Shown: positions 53,028 through 62,460, counted from the stretch's first letter. The stretch is 64,000 nt of DNA from Alteripontixanthobacter maritimus (GCF_003340475.1 NZ_QBKA01000002.1:815501-879500), one strand, 5' to 3'. Numbers and translations: made by a program. Notes: generated by a model not told the origin, from the letters alone.

Positions 53028-53977
53028 TGGCCGAAGACAGCCCCGGCCAACCCGACTTGTCCGTACTCCTCGTCAATTGGAATACCCGGCAGATGACGCT
53101 GGAATGCCTGCAGTCCATTTACGACGAAACGGTTCGCACCGATTTCGAAGTGATCGTCATCGATAACGCGTCGAAGGACGGCTCGGTCGAGGCAATCCGG
53201 GAACAATTTCCGCAAGTCCGCCTGATTGTCGAAACCGAAAATCATGGGTTCGGGCGGGCCACCAATATTCAAGTCAAACAGGCGCAAGGGCGTAAGTTGC
53301 TGTTGCTCAACACGGATACGGTCGTGCTGGACGGGGCGATCGATAATCTTTTCGCATTTGCGGAAGGCAATCCGGAAGCGAAAATATGGGGCGGACGGAC
53401 GCTCTATGCGGACAAAACCCTGAACCCCACATCCTGCTGGGCGAAGCCAACGCCGTGGTCGATGTTTGCTTACGCCACCGGATTGTCTGCCGCGTTTCCC
53501 GGATCGGCGCTGTTCAATCCGCGCGCTTATCCCGGTTGGGATCGTGACACTGTGCGTCAGGTGGACATTGTAACCGGATGTTTGTTGATGATCGACAGGG
53601 ATTTTTGGAAAGAACTGGGCGGCTTCGATCCGCAATTCTTCATGTATGGCGAGGAGGCCGATTTGTGCCTGCGCGCGGCCGAACAGGGCGCGTCCCCGAT
53701 GATTACGCCCGATGCGACCATAATTCATTATGACGGCGGCAGCACCAAGCCCGGCGCGCGGAAGATCGAGCGGACATTTGCCGCAACACAAGGAATGGCG
53801 GAACGGCATTTCGCTCTCGGCAGCCGTTGGACGGGGCAGGCCGCACTGAAACTGGCGGCAGCAATGCGCGCGGTCGGGTACCGGCTGACTGGCAAGCGCG
53901 ACGCGGCGAAAATATGGTCCGAGGTCTGGCGCGGGCGTAAGGTTTGGAGCGGTACGAAGCTGCGCCATGATGGCTGA
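53027..53977 (+). CDS. Family 2 glycosyltransferase
   Basis: 316 residues of GT-A fold, starting SVLLVNWNTRQMTLECLQS, with VIDNASKDGS, the nucleotide-metal motif NTDT (95-98) and GGFDPQFFMYGEEADLCLRA, which resembles rhamnosyltransferases of the GT2 family. Given the adjacent dTDP-rhamnose genes a rhamnosyltransferase role is likely but not proven. Start ATG 53027 in TGATG overlap; the end overlaps the next gene. Confidence 0.9.
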   Translation: MAEDSPGQPDLSVLLVNWNTRQMTLECLQSIYDETVRTDFEVIVIDNASKDGSVEAIREQFPQVRLIVETENHGFGRATNIQVKQAQGRKLLLLNTDTVVLDGAIDNLFAFAEGNPEAKIWGGRTLYADKTLNPTSCWAKPTPWSMFAYATGLSAAFPGSALFNPRAYPGWDRDTVRQVDIVTGCLLMIDRDFWKELGGFDPQFFMYGEEADLCLRAAEQGASPMITPDATIIHYDGGSTKPGARKIERTFAATQGMAERHFALGSRWTGQAALKLAAAMRAVGYRLTGKRDAAKIWSEVWRGRKVWSGTKLRHDG

Positions 53978-54971
53978 ACTGCGCTTCATTTCGGACGCCG
54001 AGGCGAAGGACTTGCTGGCGGGCAAAGGAAGCTGGCGGCAATACCCAGCCTACGCCGCGCAGGCCGCGCGGCGAATTGGCGCACGGTCCCGCTATGCGCT
54101 GATTAAGCAGGACGGCACGGCAGTTGCGCTTGCCAATCTGCGTACCAAACAAGTCGCTGCCGGGGTACTGTCGAGCACTTTAATCAGTCATGGTCCGGTG
54201 TTCCTGGGTGAGCCCACACAGGCTGCGCTTGATACCGTTGTACGGACCTTGCGGCAGCGCATATCTGGTGAGGAGAAGGGCGAACTGGTCATCGACCCTG
54301 ATCCCTTCCTGGCAGAGCTGGATTTGCGAATTGCGAACGATACAGGCAAAACCACGGTTAGCGACGGATACCGGACGATAGTGCTCGATATCAGCCGCGA
54401 CGAGGAGCTGATCCAGGCAGGCTTTCACGGGAAATGGCGGACCGATTGGCGCCGCGCCGGGAAAGAGGGGCTGGAACTACGTTCCTCTGGCGACCCCGAC
54501 GAGATCGAGCGTATGGAGCCATTGCTCGATGAACTGGCCCGGACCAAGGGGTTTGCCGTACCGCAGGACGCTGCATTCTTTGCCGAAGCCGCGAGGCAGG
54601 CGGGCGAGGGTGAGCGGTTCATCATTCAGCAAATCTGGAAGGATGGCGAATTGCTGTCCGGGCATATCGGCGCCTACTCGGGCGATACGGCGGTCTATTT
54701 GCTCGGCGCGACATCGGAACGCGGCCGGCCATTGCGCGCTGCCTATCTGGCGCAGTGGGGCGCCATTTTGACAGCCAAATCCCTGGGCATCACACGTTAC
54801 GATCTGGGTGGGATCGACCCTGAAGAAAACCCTGCAGTGTATCGTTTCAAAAATCGTATGGGTGGTACCGAAATCGTTTCGCCCGCTCCGGTAACTTACA
54901 AGGCGGGCGGATGGCGCGGTCCTTTGCTGGGTCTTGCAAAAGCGGTGTACGCCAAAGGAAAACGGATATGA
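53967..54971 (+). CDS. FemAB-like GNAT-fold protein
   Basis: 334 residues. The C-terminal third (GRPLRAAYLAQWGAI, ITRYDLGGIDPEENPAVYRFK) matches the FemAB/FemX-like double-GNAT fold used for adding amino acids to peptidoglycan precursors or, in polysaccharide loci, for modifying sugars. Substrate unknown. Starts ten bases inside the glycosyltransferase gene and ends in ATGA overlap with the deacetylase. Confidence 0.82.
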   Translation: MMAELRFISDAEAKDLLAGKGSWRQYPAYAAQAARRIGARSRYALIKQDGTAVALANLRTKQVAAGVLSSTLISHGPVFLGEPTQAALDTVVRTLRQRISGEEKGELVIDPDPFLAELDLRIANDTGKTTVSDGYRTIVLDISRDEELIQAGFHGKWRTDWRRAGKEGLELRSSGDPDEIERMEPLLDELARTKGFAVPQDAAFFAEAARQAGEGERFIIQQIWKDGELLSGHIGAYSGDTAVYLLGATSERGRPLRAAYLAQWGAILTAKSLGITRYDLGGIDPEENPAVYRFKNRMGGTEIVSPAPVTYKAGGWRGPLLGLAKAVYAKGKRI

Positions 54972-55648
54972 CCCGGCCCGTCGCCAACTTTCACGGTATT
55001 GGCGAACCCCCTATCGCGATCGATGCGGATGAACGGCCTTATTGGCTTAGCGAGACGCAATATGCCGAAGCCATATCCCGCCTGATGGATAGCGATAAGG
55101 CGGTTTTGTTCACATTCGATGACGGCAATCTGTCCGACCTCGACATCGGCGCGCCTGCGCTGGGTGACGCGGAGGCGGTGTTCTTTATCTGCTCGAACAG
55201 GATCGGGCGGGAGGGGTACCTGGACCGGGAACAGTTACAGGAACTGGCAGCGGTACGAAATTTCCGCATCGGAAGCCACGGATGCGATCACACAAGCTGG
55301 CGGACGGTGTCGGGCGCAGCGCGCAAGGCAGAGATTGCCGGATCTCGCAAGCAGCTGGAAGTTGCCATCCAGGCGCCGGTGATCGAGGCGGGCATTCCGT
55401 TTGGCGCGTATGATCGCGGTGTTCTGAAAGATATTGCCGATGCAGGCTATACAGCCGCCTACAGCAGCGACGGCGGCCCGCGTTACACCATGATAGACGC
55501 TGACCCCACGCGTGTTATTCCCAGGCTTTCGTTCCGCGGCGACCGCGACATCGCAGCGCAGGCGCACGCTTTGTTAGAAAGTTGCAGCATCGCCGCACGC
55601 TTGAAGCAGGAGGCGAGATTGCGCGCGAAGGTGCTGCTCAAACGCTAG
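54968..55648 (+). CDS. Polysaccharide deacetylase (NodB homology)
   Basis: 226 residues with the NodB-type motif FTFDDGN (catalytic Asp and metal Asp near residues 50-52), SHGCDH (metal histidines near 102-106) and AGIPFGAYD. No signal peptide, so it may act on a cytoplasmic lipid-linked or sugar substrate. Last gene of the plus-strand operon, three bases before the convergent wecB stop. Confidence 0.87.
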   Translation: MTRPVANFHGIGEPPIAIDADERPYWLSETQYAEAISRLMDSDKAVLFTFDDGNLSDLDIGAPALGDAEAVFFICSNRIGREGYLDREQLQELAAVRNFRIGSHGCDHTSWRTVSGAARKAEIAGSRKQLEVAIQAPVIEAGIPFGAYDRGVLKDIADAGYTAAYSSDGGPRYTMIDADPTRVIPRLSFRGDRDIAAQAHALLESCSIAARLKQEARLRAKVLLKR

Positions 55649-55651
55649 CAG

Positions 55652-56806
55652 TTATGCGAGGCCGTGAGCCGTCGCCACTGCCGCAGCGATCCGCGCACTA
55701 GCCTTGCCATCACCATACGGATTATGCGCCTGCGCCATCGCGTCATAGGCCTGTTTATCGTCGAGCAGGCGATTTGCCTCGCTCACAATACGGTCCCGGT
55801 CGGTCGCGACAAGTTTGGCCGTACCGGCGTCGATGCCTTCCGGACGCTCGGTCGTATCGCGCATCACCAGTACCGGCTTGCCGAGGCTTGGCGCTTCTTC
55901 CTGAATGCCGCCGCTGTCGGTCAGCAACAGTTCCGCCATACCCATCAAACGGACGAAATGAGGATAATCGAGCGGCTCGATCAAGGCGACGTTTTCGCGT
56001 CCTGCGAGCGCCGCTTCCATCACCGGGCGCACGTTCGGATTGGGGTGTACGGGGAAAATGACGGCGACATCGTCCCGGTCTGCAATCTGCCCCACCGCAG
56101 CGGCTATACTGCGCATTCCCTCGCCGAAATTCTCACGCCGATGCGCCGTCAAGGCCACGATCCGTTTCCCAGCGAAGCGCGAGGCCACTTCATCGAGCCC
56201 ATTAGCTAAGGAAGCATCCTTTGCCACTCGGTCATGCGTCGACAGCAGGGCGTCGATCACCGTGTTGCCGGTAATGTGAATATTTGCGTCCGGCACATTC
56301 TCGGCCCGCAGCGAGGCCGCAGCCCCATCGGTCGGTGCAAAATGCAGATCGGCGACAGTGCCGGTAACCTTGCGGTTCACTTCCTCGGGCCACGGGGAGT
56401 AGATATCCCCGCTGCGCAGGCCTGCCTCGACATGGCCAACCGGGATCTTGCGGAAATAACTCGCCAGCGTCACCATCATGGTGGTCAGCGTGTCGCCATG
56501 CACAAGCACGCGATCCGGCTTCCATTCGTCCAGCGCCGCGCCGTAGCTGGTGATGATGCGGGCCGATAGATCGTCGAGCGATTGGCCGGCCTGCATCAGA
56601 TCGAGATCGATATCGGGCACGATCCCGCCGATCTCCAGCACCTGGTCGAGCAATTCGCGATGCTGCGCCGTGACCGCCACGCGCACGTCCATCCCGCCGT
56701 GATTGCGTAAAGCGTGTACGACCGGAAACATCTTAATGGCTTCCGGCCTGGTGCCGAAGCTAACCAGAATGCGCGGTTGTCCGGCGGTCTTGGCTGGAGC
56801 GCTCAC
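55652..56806 (-). CDS. wecB: UDP-N-acetylglucosamine 2-epimerase, non-hydrolysing
   Basis: Interconverts UDP-GlcNAc and UDP-ManNAc. About 384 residues: SFGTRPEAIKMFPVV, VHGDTLTTM, GHVEAGLRSGD and LTDSGGIQEEAPSLGKPVLVMRDTTERPEG are all family hallmarks. GTG at 56806 forms a GTGA overlap with wecC; a GTG two codons upstream (56812) is equally possible. Supplies substrate to WecC. Confidence 0.95.
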   Translation of the reverse strand: MSAPAKTAGQPRILVSFGTRPEAIKMFPVVHALRNHGGMDVRVAVTAQHRELLDQVLEIGGIVPDIDLDLMQAGQSLDDLSARIITSYGAALDEWKPDRVLVHGDTLTTMMVTLASYFRKIPVGHVEAGLRSGDIYSPWPEEVNRKVTGTVADLHFAPTDGAAASLRAENVPDANIHITGNTVIDALLSTHDRVAKDASLANGLDEVASRFAGKRIVALTAHRRENFGEGMRSIAAAVGQIADRDDVAVIFPVHPNPNVRPVMEAALAGRENVALIEPLDYPHFVRLMGMAELLLTDSGGIQEEAPSLGKPVLVMRDTTERPEGIDAGTAKLVATDRDRIVSEANRLLDDKQAYDAMAQAHNPYGDGKASARIAAAVATAHGLA

Positions 56807-58056
56807 GCCCACATGCCCCGCGTGTCGTAGGTTATCTTGCCTTCGCTCAAGCTGCGGGGCGCATCCTTGAACGCATCATGATCGACCAGTACCCCGACCA
56901 GTTCGGCCTGGTCCATGGCCGTATCGTAATCTACCAACTGCGCGCCGCGTTGCGCCAGCGTCCCGGGCAGTTCGGTTGTGAATGGTTCTACGACCAACAG
57001 GCGCGGTCCGTAATCGGTGGCCAGTTCCTCGGCAATTTCCAATGCCGGACTTTCGCGGAAATCGTCGATGTTCGGCTTGAACGCCAGGCCCAGCAGCGCA
57101 AGCTTCGCGTCAGGCGCGGCGTCCAGCATGGCGCGCATCCGATTGGCGACATGAACGGCCTTCGCGTCGTTCACTTCGCGGGCGGTACGGATGATGCGAG
57201 CTGTTTCGGGCGAACCTGCAACCAAGAACCATGGATCGACCGCAATGCAATGTCCGCCAACACCGGGGCCGGGCTGAAGGATGTTCACGCGCGGATGCCG
57301 GTTGGCCAGCCGGATGACCTCCCAAACATCGATGCCCTGTTCCTCGGCCAGCAGCGACAGTTCATTGGCGAAGGCGATGTTCACGTCGCGAAAGCTGTTT
57401 TCGGACAACTTGACCATTTCCGCCGCGCCAGCGTTCGACGGCACACATTCGCCATCCACAAACCCGCGATAGAACGCCGCCGCGCGCACTGAGCAGGCAT
57501 CGGTCAATCCGCCGATCACGCGGTCGTTGGCGACCAATTCTTCGATAATTTTTCCAGGGAGCACGCGTTCGGGGCAATAGGCGACGGCAATGTCCGGGGA
57601 GTCGGAATGGCCCGGCACAGCAAGATCGGGACGCAACTCCGCCAGCAATTGCGCGATCGCTGCGGTCGTACCCACTGGCGAGGTCGATTCCAGGATCACG
57701 CAGGCTCCCGGTCGAACCTGCGGCGCGATCATGCGCAGCGCACTTAAAACAAACGAGATATCGGGCTGGTTATCACCCTTGAACGGAGTGGGCACCGCGA
57801 TGAGATAAACGTCCGCCACCGGGGCCTGTGTTGCGGCCGACAGATGCCCACTTTCCACGACGCGGTGGACCAGCTCGTCGAGGTCCTTCTCCTCGATATG
57901 CACCGCGCCCGAATTGATTGTGTCGACCACACTTTGCGTCACGTCGACCCCGCGGACCTTCAAGCCGGAGCGGGCGATTACGGCAGCGGTTGGCAGTCCG
58001 ATATAGCCGAGACCGATCATGGCCACATCGAATTGTGGTGCGTCAGTTGTCGTCAT
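56803..58056 (-). CDS. wecC: UDP-N-acetyl-D-mannosamine dehydrogenase
   Basis: Oxidises UDP-ManNAc to UDP-ManNAcA with two NAD. It is 417 residues with GLGYIGLPTAAVIARSG, the VPTPFKGD segment, ESTSPVGTT and the active-site region GVGGHCIAVDPWF containing the catalytic Cys. Start ATG 58056; a further in-frame ATG at 58083 lacks homology. Coupled to wecB. Confidence 0.93.
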   Translation of the reverse strand: MTTTDAPQFDVAMIGLGYIGLPTAAVIARSGLKVRGVDVTQSVVDTINSGAVHIEEKDLDELVHRVVESGHLSAATQAPVADVYLIAVPTPFKGDNQPDISFVLSALRMIAPQVRPGACVILESTSPVGTTAAIAQLLAELRPDLAVPGHSDSPDIAVAYCPERVLPGKIIEELVANDRVIGGLTDACSVRAAAFYRGFVDGECVPSNAGAAEMVKLSENSFRDVNIAFANELSLLAEEQGIDVWEVIRLANRHPRVNILQPGPGVGGHCIAVDPWFLVAGSPETARIIRTAREVNDAKAVHVANRMRAMLDAAPDAKLALLGLAFKPNIDDFRESPALEIAEELATDYGPRLLVVEPFTTELPGTLAQRGAQLVDYDTAMDQAELVGVLVDHDAFKDAPRSLSEGKITYDTRGMWA

Positions 58057-58192
58057 GTACGGATTGGCCCTAAGGCCCCCCATCGAATTGCAGTCGTGAA
58101 GCCCATAGCGGACCGGGTGCGTTTTGCCACGGGCAAGTTTGCAGCTGTTTAAACCGATTGCCGGTAAAGGGCTGGTCGAAGCATGGACCGGA

Positions 58193-58966
58193 TCACGACG
58201 AAATTGGGTTCCGTCCGCTCAGCCGCGTTTTCAGCAGAAGCATGGCAAACGCGCTATTCGTGCTGGCGTAACGGCCCACCATCTTGCGCGGCTCCTTCAC
58301 CATCCTGTGGAACCATTCAAGCCCCGCTTGCTGCATCCATTCAGGCGCGCGGCTGACATGCCCGGCCAGAACATCGACACTGCCGCCTACACCCATGATG
58401 AAGGGTACGCGCAGCTTGCTGGCATTGCGGTTGAGGAAGCGTTCCTTGTGCGGCGTCGGCATGGCGACGAACAGGCAATCCGCGCCGCTTTCGCGAATAC
58501 CGGTGACGATTTCCGACTCGTCTTCTTGAGCGAAATAACCGTGGCGCGATCCGGCGAATTCCAAGCCGGGGAAGCGGCGCTTGGCCTCGATTATAGCGGC
58601 ATCGAGCTGCGATTGTTTTGCGCCGAGAATATACGGCCGCCTACCGGTGCGCGCGCAATGAGCGAGCAGTTCGAGAAACAGATCGACCCCAGGCACGCGC
58701 TGCGCGCCGTCTACACCGAACATCTTCAACCCGAGCACGATCCCCATACCATCGATCCCAATGATATCGCTGCCCCGAACATCTGCTGCCAGCTCGGGAT
58801 CCTTGTCGAGCTTGATAAGCTTGGCCACGTTTAGCGCCGTATGGCGAACGGGCGGGCTAGCGGGATCGGTATCGCGTGCACTCATCGCGGCTTCGGCGCG
58901 CGCAACCGTCTGATCCATGGTCAAAAGATCGACCGGCGTGTCGAAGAACCTGATTCGGCGGGTCAT
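58193..58966 (-). CDS. WecG/TagA/CpsF family glycosyltransferase
   Basis: 257 residues of the GT26 family: GIDGMGIVLGLK, RVPGVDLFLELL, PYILGAKQ, FVAMPTPHKERF and GVGGSVDVLAGHVSRAPEWMQ. Members transfer ManNAc or ManNAcA to undecaprenyl-PP-GlcNAc. With wecB and wecC beside it, ManNAcA transfer (WecG) is the best guess. Starts in ATGA overlap with the upstream polymerase-like gene. A 136-base gap separates it from wecC, with no clear signal in it. Confidence 0.9.
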   Translation of the reverse strand: MTRRIRFFDTPVDLLTMDQTVARAEAAMSARDTDPASPPVRHTALNVAKLIKLDKDPELAADVRGSDIIGIDGMGIVLGLKMFGVDGAQRVPGVDLFLELLAHCARTGRRPYILGAKQSQLDAAIIEAKRRFPGLEFAGSRHGYFAQEDESEIVTGIRESGADCLFVAMPTPHKERFLNRNASKLRVPFIMGVGGSVDVLAGHVSRAPEWMQQAGLEWFHRMVKEPRKMVGRYASTNSAFAMLLLKTRLSGRNPISS

Positions 58967-60387
58967 GCGGTGTATGAGCGTACATGCTCTGGCGGACGGT
59001 CTTTAGGCAAAGGTAGAGCACCTGCGGGACTGTGTGTGCTGGTTACGCCAGAATGCGATGGCCGGACGACGTTAGGCAATTGAGCGCGGCGCTGGGCCGT
59101 ATCGCTCAAAGCTAGGGACACGGCAGCGCCGGTAAAGGCCAAGTACCAGCTGTTGGCGCCGCCAAAATACGCGACCGTAAATCCAAGGAAGGTTAGTAAG
59201 AAAAGCAGAATTGCGATTGATTTATAAAATAGAGCATCCTGCCCTCGCGATCGGCCAGCTGCTTTCGCGACCATGTTAATCGATACTATTGCCAGTGCGA
59301 AAAATAGCAGGGCCGTGGGAAACCCATGGCGCAATGCCAAAAGGAGCCAATGGGAATCGACAGTTGCGTTGACCATCCAGGCCGGGCGGTCGTACCCGGC
59401 AAAACCAATACCGAAAATCGGATTGTTCAAAGCAGTCGCGAAACCAAATTCGTAAATCAACATACGATAGTTGCCGGTAGCGGCGCTTAGAGTCAGATAT
59501 CGAACGATAAACGAGAATACCCCGCTTTGAGTTAAAACCTGCAACAATAGCATGATAACCGAAGTAAATATTATCGCGGTCTTCCAACTCAAAAGCATGG
59601 TGCGGCTTTGCAACCAATCGTAGAAGATCATTACAAAGCCTAGGAAAAGACCGATGAGAGCGGCAGAGCTAAGGGAAAAGAAACTGAGTAGGGCAGCAAT
59701 CGTACCGGCGATGCGGGGCCATTTGCGTATTCCCCCAATCAAATAAATTGGTAGGATTGAGCATAGTATTAGCCCGCCAAGAATAGGATGCGAGAACGGT
59801 CCGCTGGACCGTAAGAGGCCGAGCCGATATTCGCTTTGTAGCGTTTGACCGGTTATTTCCAAACCAGCATCGTAGTAAGGTAACGGCCCGAAAATCCCTG
59901 CAAATATAGGCTTTACAATTGGCGCACCCCTGATTGATTCGAGTGCCATCGAGCCGCCAGCGATCAACAAGCCAAAGACGATCAATATCATGACCGTGCG
60001 AAATTCTGCCATATTGCGTACCGAGTATCTGCCTATGAAATAAGCCATCGCGGTATCAAGAGCGAGCGCACCCCCGCGCTCAAGGCCGGACGTAATACCG
60101 TAATGGTAGCTCATACTGACGAAGATAAACAAGCTGCCAAGCCCGAGCAGCGTATCGCAGAGCGTAATCCTTAAGGCACGATTGGCAAAGGCTGAAATAA
60201 TTAGGGGTAGCGCAGCGATGGCAACCAGCCGATCGGCAAAGAACACAAGGTCGCCGGCCGAGAGGCGAACCTCGCGCGGTAGCAAAAGCGCATAAATGAA
60301 AATAACCAGCAGCCAGACGGTCGGTCTTCCCGTGTGAGCGGCGTTCGCGAGTGTTATTGGTCTGCTTCTATCCATGGTCAGTAACAT
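58963..60387 (-). CDS. O-antigen polymerase/ligase-like membrane protein
   Basis: 474 residues with about ten to twelve hydrophobic helices and a large periplasmic loop in the second half, as in Wzy polymerases and WaaL ligases. A loop containing GNYRMLIYEFGFATALNNPIFG resembles the Wzy_C/O-antigen ligase motif. Polymerase and ligase cannot be told apart by sequence alone; position with wecG-wecC-wecB favours polymerase. Composition is clearly more AT-rich than the window average. An ATG at 60375 is an alternative start. Confidence 0.85.
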   Translation of the reverse strand: MLLTMDRSRPITLANAAHTGRPTVWLLVIFIYALLLPREVRLSAGDLVFFADRLVAIAALPLIISAFANRALRITLCDTLLGLGSLFIFVSMSYHYGITSGLERGGALALDTAMAYFIGRYSVRNMAEFRTVMILIVFGLLIAGGSMALESIRGAPIVKPIFAGIFGPLPYYDAGLEITGQTLQSEYRLGLLRSSGPFSHPILGGLILCSILPIYLIGGIRKWPRIAGTIAALLSFFSLSSAALIGLFLGFVMIFYDWLQSRTMLLSWKTAIIFTSVIMLLLQVLTQSGVFSFIVRYLTLSAATGNYRMLIYEFGFATALNNPIFGIGFAGYDRPAWMVNATVDSHWLLLALRHGFPTALLFFALAIVSINMVAKAAGRSRGQDALFYKSIAILLFLLTFLGFTVAYFGGANSWYLAFTGAAVSLALSDTAQRRAQLPNVVRPSHSGVTSTHSPAGALPLPKDRPPEHVRSYTA

Positions 60388-60772
60388 TGGCGGTATTTGT
60401 GCAAATTATTAGCGCCCCGAAACAGGCCGGCTGGTTCCCATTTCTACAGGCCGGCCATGGCTTGACCGAACGGCCGCAGTTCCGAAACATGTAAGCAGAC
60501 CTTTGGTATGGTTGGGATGGGGGGAAACGAAACGAAACAATTCATCAAAGCGGCTGCAAGACCGCGGCGGTTTCTCGCGTAGCATCTGGCAAGGTGCTTT
60601 AGTAGCGTTTCCCTGTCATCGCCAGCCATTCAGACCACTATCGCTCATGGCCGTGCGCGGCTCGTCCAGATTTTAGAAGCGATTGCTTCCTCTTTCTAAC
60701 TGGAAACGCTTGTAAATTTGGCGCCGTCTCAGTATCGGTACTGAAGTCAACGTTCACGAACGAGACCTTATT
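60388..60772. other. Divergent intergenic region, no gene seen
   Basis: 385 bases between the polymerase-like gene and the methyltransferase. It holds a direct repeat of ACAGGCCGGC (60422-60431 and 60446-60455), a short run GAAACGAAACGAAAC near 60526-60540 and a small GAAGC-GATT-GCTTC hairpin at 60676-60689. Small open frames here lack any convincing homology or ribosome site. Confidence 0.6.
60710..60744 (+). promoter_or_regulatory. Candidate promoter overlapped by a palindrome, upstream of the methyltransferase
   Basis: TTGTAA (60710-60715), a 17-base spacer, TATCGG (60733-60738). The -10 sits inside a perfect inverted repeat TCAGTA-TCGG-TACTGA (60729-60744), a good position for a repressor. 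CGTTCACGAACG, another small palindrome, follows at about 60750. The -10 is weak, so the call is tentative. Confidence 0.35.
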
Positions 60773-61426
60773 ATGTCGCTGTCTGATCCACGGAACAACC
60801 GTTCGTTATCATATAAGCTGCGCAGTCGTAGAGACAGGTTTCTCCGCAAGTTCCTAGTAAATAACGGGCGGCGGATTCTCGATTTAGGTGGGACGGCGCA
60901 TTACTGGCGGCGCGTCGGTCTGAACTTCCTCAACGAGAATGGCTTTACAGTCACGATAGTAAATTTGGAAGCCAACGACCTTGGAACAGGACCTTTCAAG
61001 ATGCTCGTTGGTGATGCCACCCAGTTGGATTTACCCGACGGCTCCTTCGATATCGTTCATTCAAACTCCGTTATCGAGCATGTTGGCGGGCAAGCAGAAA
61101 TTGCCGCCTTTGCTTGTGAAACGCGGCGACTGGCCCCGGCACATTATGTGCAAACGCCAAATTTCTGGTTTCCCATCGATCCTCATTTCTGGAAATTTCC
61201 AGGGTTCCACTGGTTGCCAGAATCGGTACGAGCCAGACTATTGCAAAAGTTTTCCATCGCAACAGCAGGCCGTATCGGAGACTATCAAAAAGCGCTTCAC
61301 GCTGTCCGGGGAACACGCTTGTTATCCATCGATCAATGTAAAGCGCTGTTTCCGGAATCCAAATTGACAACCGAGAAGTTTCTGGGGCTCAATAAATCAT
61401 TAATTCTCTATAGAAACGCCAGTTAA
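60773..61426 (+). CDS. Class I SAM-dependent methyltransferase
   Basis: 217 residues with motif I ILDLGGTAHYW, acidic motif II VNLEAND, GDATQLDLPDGSFDIVHSNSVIEH (post-I and motif III) typical of Methyltransf_11-type enzymes. Substrate unknown; position suggests sugar or lipid-linked glycan methylation. AT-rich like its neighbours, and possibly acquired with them. Confidence 0.88.
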   Translation: MSLSDPRNNRSLSYKLRSRRDRFLRKFLVNNGRRILDLGGTAHYWRRVGLNFLNENGFTVTIVNLEANDLGTGPFKMLVGDATQLDLPDGSFDIVHSNSVIEHVGGQAEIAAFACETRRLAPAHYVQTPNFWFPIDPHFWKFPGFHWLPESVRARLLQKFSIATAGRIGDYQKALHAVRGTRLLSIDQCKALFPESKLTTEKFLGLNKSLILYRNAS

Positions 61427-61443
61427 CTTCTAAAGGATAGCGA

Positions 61444-62460
61444 TTATACATCATAGCTTCGCTCTATAATGCCGTCCTCCTTCCTAAACATTTCGCGCAG
61501 TCTGATGCGCCAATCGTGACGCTCGGCAGTTTCGCGGGCGTTCCTTGATCCGATCTCCTGTAGATGGTCTGATTGCGAAGCCAGATCGGTAAGAAATGCA
61601 CGCGCTTCGGGTGCTTCGTCAGGCAACTCTAGCAGAGCATCGGGCCAGTCGAACAGATCGCTCGTTTCCGGTGCGCTGGGGCGTTGGCCGGCAATAACAC
61701 ATCCTGCAGCCATCGATTCGTACCAGCGTTGACCAACGAAAGAACAGGTAAATCGGTTATGCGGGTCGTAAGCTTCAGGCGCGTAGGCAAGAGCAATCTT
61801 CGAATAGCGTAGCAGGCTGGCGAAGTGAGCTCGGTGCGCTACCCAATCGGTAAGAGCGCCTATCGTCATATGGTTCGTATGATGGAAAAACCCGCGCTTT
61901 TCAATGTTGTGATACTGTGCGAGCTCCGCGCTCAATTCAGGGGGCTGGCGGCCATATCCGTTCACATCGATCGGTCTGGACTTCATTGGCACGTCACTGC
62001 CGAACAATCGTGTGTCGACACCGATGGGCATGTAGGAAACCTTGGTGCCAAGCAGGTCCGCCTGCTCTGCGATCAGGCTTCTCATGGGTGTGAAAATTTC
62101 GTCGACCCGGCTCAGCAACTTGCGATAGCTGGTAAACGGCCGCAAGGCGCGCGGGATCTTCACGAGTTTTGGCGATAAAAATCCATCAAAAACATAGGCG
62201 TAAACTTTCGCATTCGCGGAAATTCTGTCCCTGTATTCTGCAAGATCGGCAACCAGGGTGGCAAAGCCGATTGCGGTGAAAATCCACGGAAGATCACCAT
62301 GCTCCCCCACTTCCGAAGGGGCATGCACGACCTTACACGCGATCGTATCAGCAATGACACGGTCGAGTTCCAACACACACGCCTGGGCCGGGATGCATGG
62401 CAGCCCCGGCGGATCGGTCACCAGGAGCACGGTCGGCGTTTCCAATTCAGTTTTAGCCAT
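61444..62460 (-). CDS. Putative glycosyltransferase, GT-B fold
   Basis: 338 residues. The C-terminal half (FSFVGQRWYESMAAGCVIAG-like segment, with E-S-M-A-A-G-C) matches the donor-binding part of group 1 glycosyltransferases; the N-terminal half is diverged and holds a sugar-nucleotide-like LVTDPPGLP. The usual EX7E motif is not obvious, so activity is not certain. It converges on the methyltransferase gene with 17 bases between stops. Confidence 0.7.
   Translation of the reverse strand: MAKTELETPTVLLVTDPPGLPCIPAQACVLELDRVIADTIACKVVHAPSEVGEHGDLPWIFTAIGFATLVADLAEYRDRISANAKVYAYVFDGFLSPKLVKIPRALRPFTSYRKLLSRVDEIFTPMRSLIAEQADLLGTKVSYMPIGVDTRLFGSDVPMKSRPIDVNGYGRQPPELSAELAQYHNIEKRGFFHHTNHMTIGALTDWVAHRAHFASLLRYSKIALAYAPEAYDPHNRFTCSFVGQRWYESMAAGCVIAGQRPSAPETSDLFDWPDALLELPDEAPEARAFLTDLASQSDHLQEIGSRNARETAERHDWRIRLREMFRKEDGIIERSYDV

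Noticed and set aside
60526-60540. Short GAAAC tandem run as a CRISPR-like or regulatory repeat
   Set aside because: Only three copies of five bases with no spacers; too short to support any call. No CRISPR array was seen in the window.
60444-60629. 61-codon minus-strand frame in the intergenic region
   Set aside because: No ribosome site, no family features and no operon context; treated as chance.
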